From: Glandiceps talaboti
Lineage: Eukaryota; Hemichordata; Enteropneusta; Spengelidae
Length of the DNA stretch: 64,000 nt
Direction of reading: 5' to 3'
Assembly (NCBI RefSeq): GCF_964340395.1
Contig: NC_135558.1
Coordinates: 24,968,425 to 25,032,424 of the forward strand
The position numbers were made by a program, and so were the translations under genes. Shown here piece by piece: positions 62,502-64,000 of the stretch. Within the stretch, counting starts at the first letter, position 1; each line of letters opens with the position of its first letter. The notes beneath the pieces were generated by a model. That model was given only the letters and a program-made list of their open reading frames with translations, did not search any database and had not been told where the DNA came from.

Positions 62502-62616
62502 CTGAAGATTGCATCACCACAACACTATCTCACGTAATCACTCAGTGCTCGAGATAATTCGGTAGAATTTCAATCAAACTTCAACTTCCAGGTAAGTCTC
62601 GTTTAATTTTTCTATT
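62502..62616 (+). repeat. DIRS right terminal repeat
   Basis: The 34-bp core inverse of the left ITR is followed by the right extension, which contains a consensus-like 5' splice site (CCAGGTAAGTCTCG near 62588-62601) and ends near CTATT at 62616. Confidence 0.8.
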
Positions 62617-64000
62617 TTGGGGAACTGTATTTTCTATATTAAAACTAGTTACAGTGTACATGCAAAGGTTGATAATTTTTTTCGTAATTATGTTTATTTT
62701 GCCATAAAAATAAATGAAATTACATTCATACCTCTAAATATTATGCGCATTGGCAAGAAAGTCGCAAAAATATTTGCCCCCTTAATCCCCTGTGCTTCGA
62801 CTAACTTCGGCACCTAGACCAGCTCACGAAAGGTGTTGAGGTCCCACGTGTTACAAAAGCCTTCTAAGCCTTTGTATAATGTTTACTTATGAATTACTAA
62901 TTACGTTTGCCATATTGTATTACTAGTATCTGTAACTGTACATATTGTGGTCTACCAGTTTAGTCTTCCGACAACAATTATGGTTCCTTGGTGTTTTGTC
63001 GGCAGCAACCGCAGTGAAACAATCACCCTACACACATTTCCGAGTGATATAACTGAGTAGATAATAATGGGTGAAGGCAGTTGAAATCACGTAAAAACTG
63101 GACAGTGACACCATACAGTGAAAGACAAATGTTACCGGGGTCGGGGTTCTCCACGCCACTGGTGTAGCCATGATCAAAGCGAAAAAAAACAAACAAATAA
63201 AATAATTTGAAATAATGTTTTCAAGAAAGCAAGTTAGCTTCATAAAATATTTCAGTACGATAGCAATTTTTTGGAAACAATGCGTAGTTCGATTGTATGT
63301 TTTGTTTTCCATGTTGCTGGAAGTCGATCATTTTCATTGTGATACATCACATGTACATACAGTCGCAATCATATCAAACTTCAAAGTAAAAAGACGAAAT
63401 GCTCATTATAATGTTGCTATGTTTGTTTCCGTTGTTTTGTCTACCTGAACAATTACTGTGTCATGCCAATCACATGTCAAAAGTGGATGGACACAGCAAA
63501 GTACAGTCAGCACTAAGCGTCACGCTCCCAGGTCAAATAACTTCCACAACATAAGACATGTCTATCCATCAAAACTCAAACAAAAATGGTCGGAGACAAT
63601 ACACAATACACCACAGTACGGCTGGCTTCAGTGAACACGGGCCGTGCTTTGAAAGAAGATGACACCACTTCATGTCACTGTGTGGATGGTAATGAAAGCA
63701 GTAAAAAATGAAATAAAGTGCGTGTACACATAGCTTTCAAGAGGGATGGTTATCCAACAAAACGTTCTGCTCTAACGAATTTGTGGGTCTACTTTCGCGA
63801 AGATTTTGAATGGTCATAGATCAAATGTACTGTTACGACACATGCTACAATACATCTGAACAACTTGAGAGAATATTATGGAGAACTCTTGAAGCCATTC
63901 TCATCCTATCTCTGTATGTTCGATGGGTACGGAAATATTAGAAAATTTTCATTTTGATTAGATTGTCTGCGGGAGCTGTTTTCCACCCATTGAATAGTTA
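62617..64000. other. Unique DNA right of the DIRS element
   Basis: No gene or repeat is supported. ORFs of 66-94 codons (for example 62617-62817 plus, 63028-63312 minus, 63215-63448 plus) lack motifs and splice context. More 5' exons of the minus-strand gene could lie here, but I saw none I can defend. Confidence 0.4.

Larger units (their letters stand above)
57922..62616 (+). mobile_element. DIRS-type tyrosine-recombinase retrotransposon
   Basis: About 4.7 kb with Gag, RT-RNase H-methyltransferase and YR genes. The termini have the DIRS plan: a 34-bp core inverted terminal repeat (57952-57985 versus 62502-62535, two mismatches), distinct outer extensions on each side, and an internal complementary region (62300-62422). 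The internal region is the complement of the left extension followed directly by the complement of the right extension. Comparison with that region places the ends at about 57922-57924 and 62616. No target duplication is seen; at most a TT is shared. All YR catalytic residues are present, so the copy is recent and close to intact, with one frame change in gag. It lies 443 bp upstream of the first recognised exon of the minus-strand host gene. Confidence 0.88.

Overview
The window looks like nuclear DNA of an animal, most likely a marine invertebrate. The reasons are: an intron-containing gene with GT/AG splice sites, tyrosine-recombinase (YR) retrotransposons of the DIRS order, a RING/B-box/filamin/NHL (TRIM-NHL) gene, abundant microsatellites, and a 150-bp interspersed repeat ending in (CGGA)n. 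The phylum cannot be fixed from the sequence alone; lancelet, hemichordate and mollusc are all possible. No bacterial operons, CRISPR arrays, tRNA or rRNA genes were seen.

Layout. (1) 1-22215: a 22-kb GT-rich satellite built from a roughly 10-bp T-tract unit and organised into several higher-order repeat (HOR) families of 0.9-2.0 kb. (2) 22216-35552: a 45-bp satellite, split at 25529-29955 by an almost intact Ngaro-like retrotransposon (Gag-like, RT-RNase H, YR) with split direct repeats A1/B1-A2-B2 and no target-site duplication. (3) 35560-43175: a 53-bp satellite of about 7.2 kb lying between long diverged inverted arms, so probably an expanded foldback-type element, with degenerate 45-bp satellite remnants beyond its right arm. 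(4) 43240-45557: AT-rich unique DNA with microsatellites. (5) 45558-47777, minus strand: a TRIM-NHL gene copy broken by seven frame changes. (6) 47950-52450: T-tract clusters, a 21-bp-based minisatellite, four copies of a 150-bp repeat and a short inverted-repeat element. (7) 53741-57478, minus strand: five phase-compatible exons of an unrecognised host gene. (8) 57922-62616: a DIRS-type retrotransposon (Gag, RT-RNase H-methyltransferase, YR) with inverted terminal repeats and an internal complementary region, immediately upstream of and possibly within that host gene. (9) 62617-64000: unique DNA without a supported gene.

How it fits together. Roughly two thirds of the window is satellite, and three unrelated satellites abut one another, as in pericentromeric or other heterochromatic DNA. 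Both retrotransposons encode tyrosine recombinases, and their termini fit integration from a circular intermediate. The right-hand third looks more euchromatic, with host gene sequence and short repeats. The short open frames across 1-22215 and 48880-49998 are by-products of repeat composition and are not called as genes.
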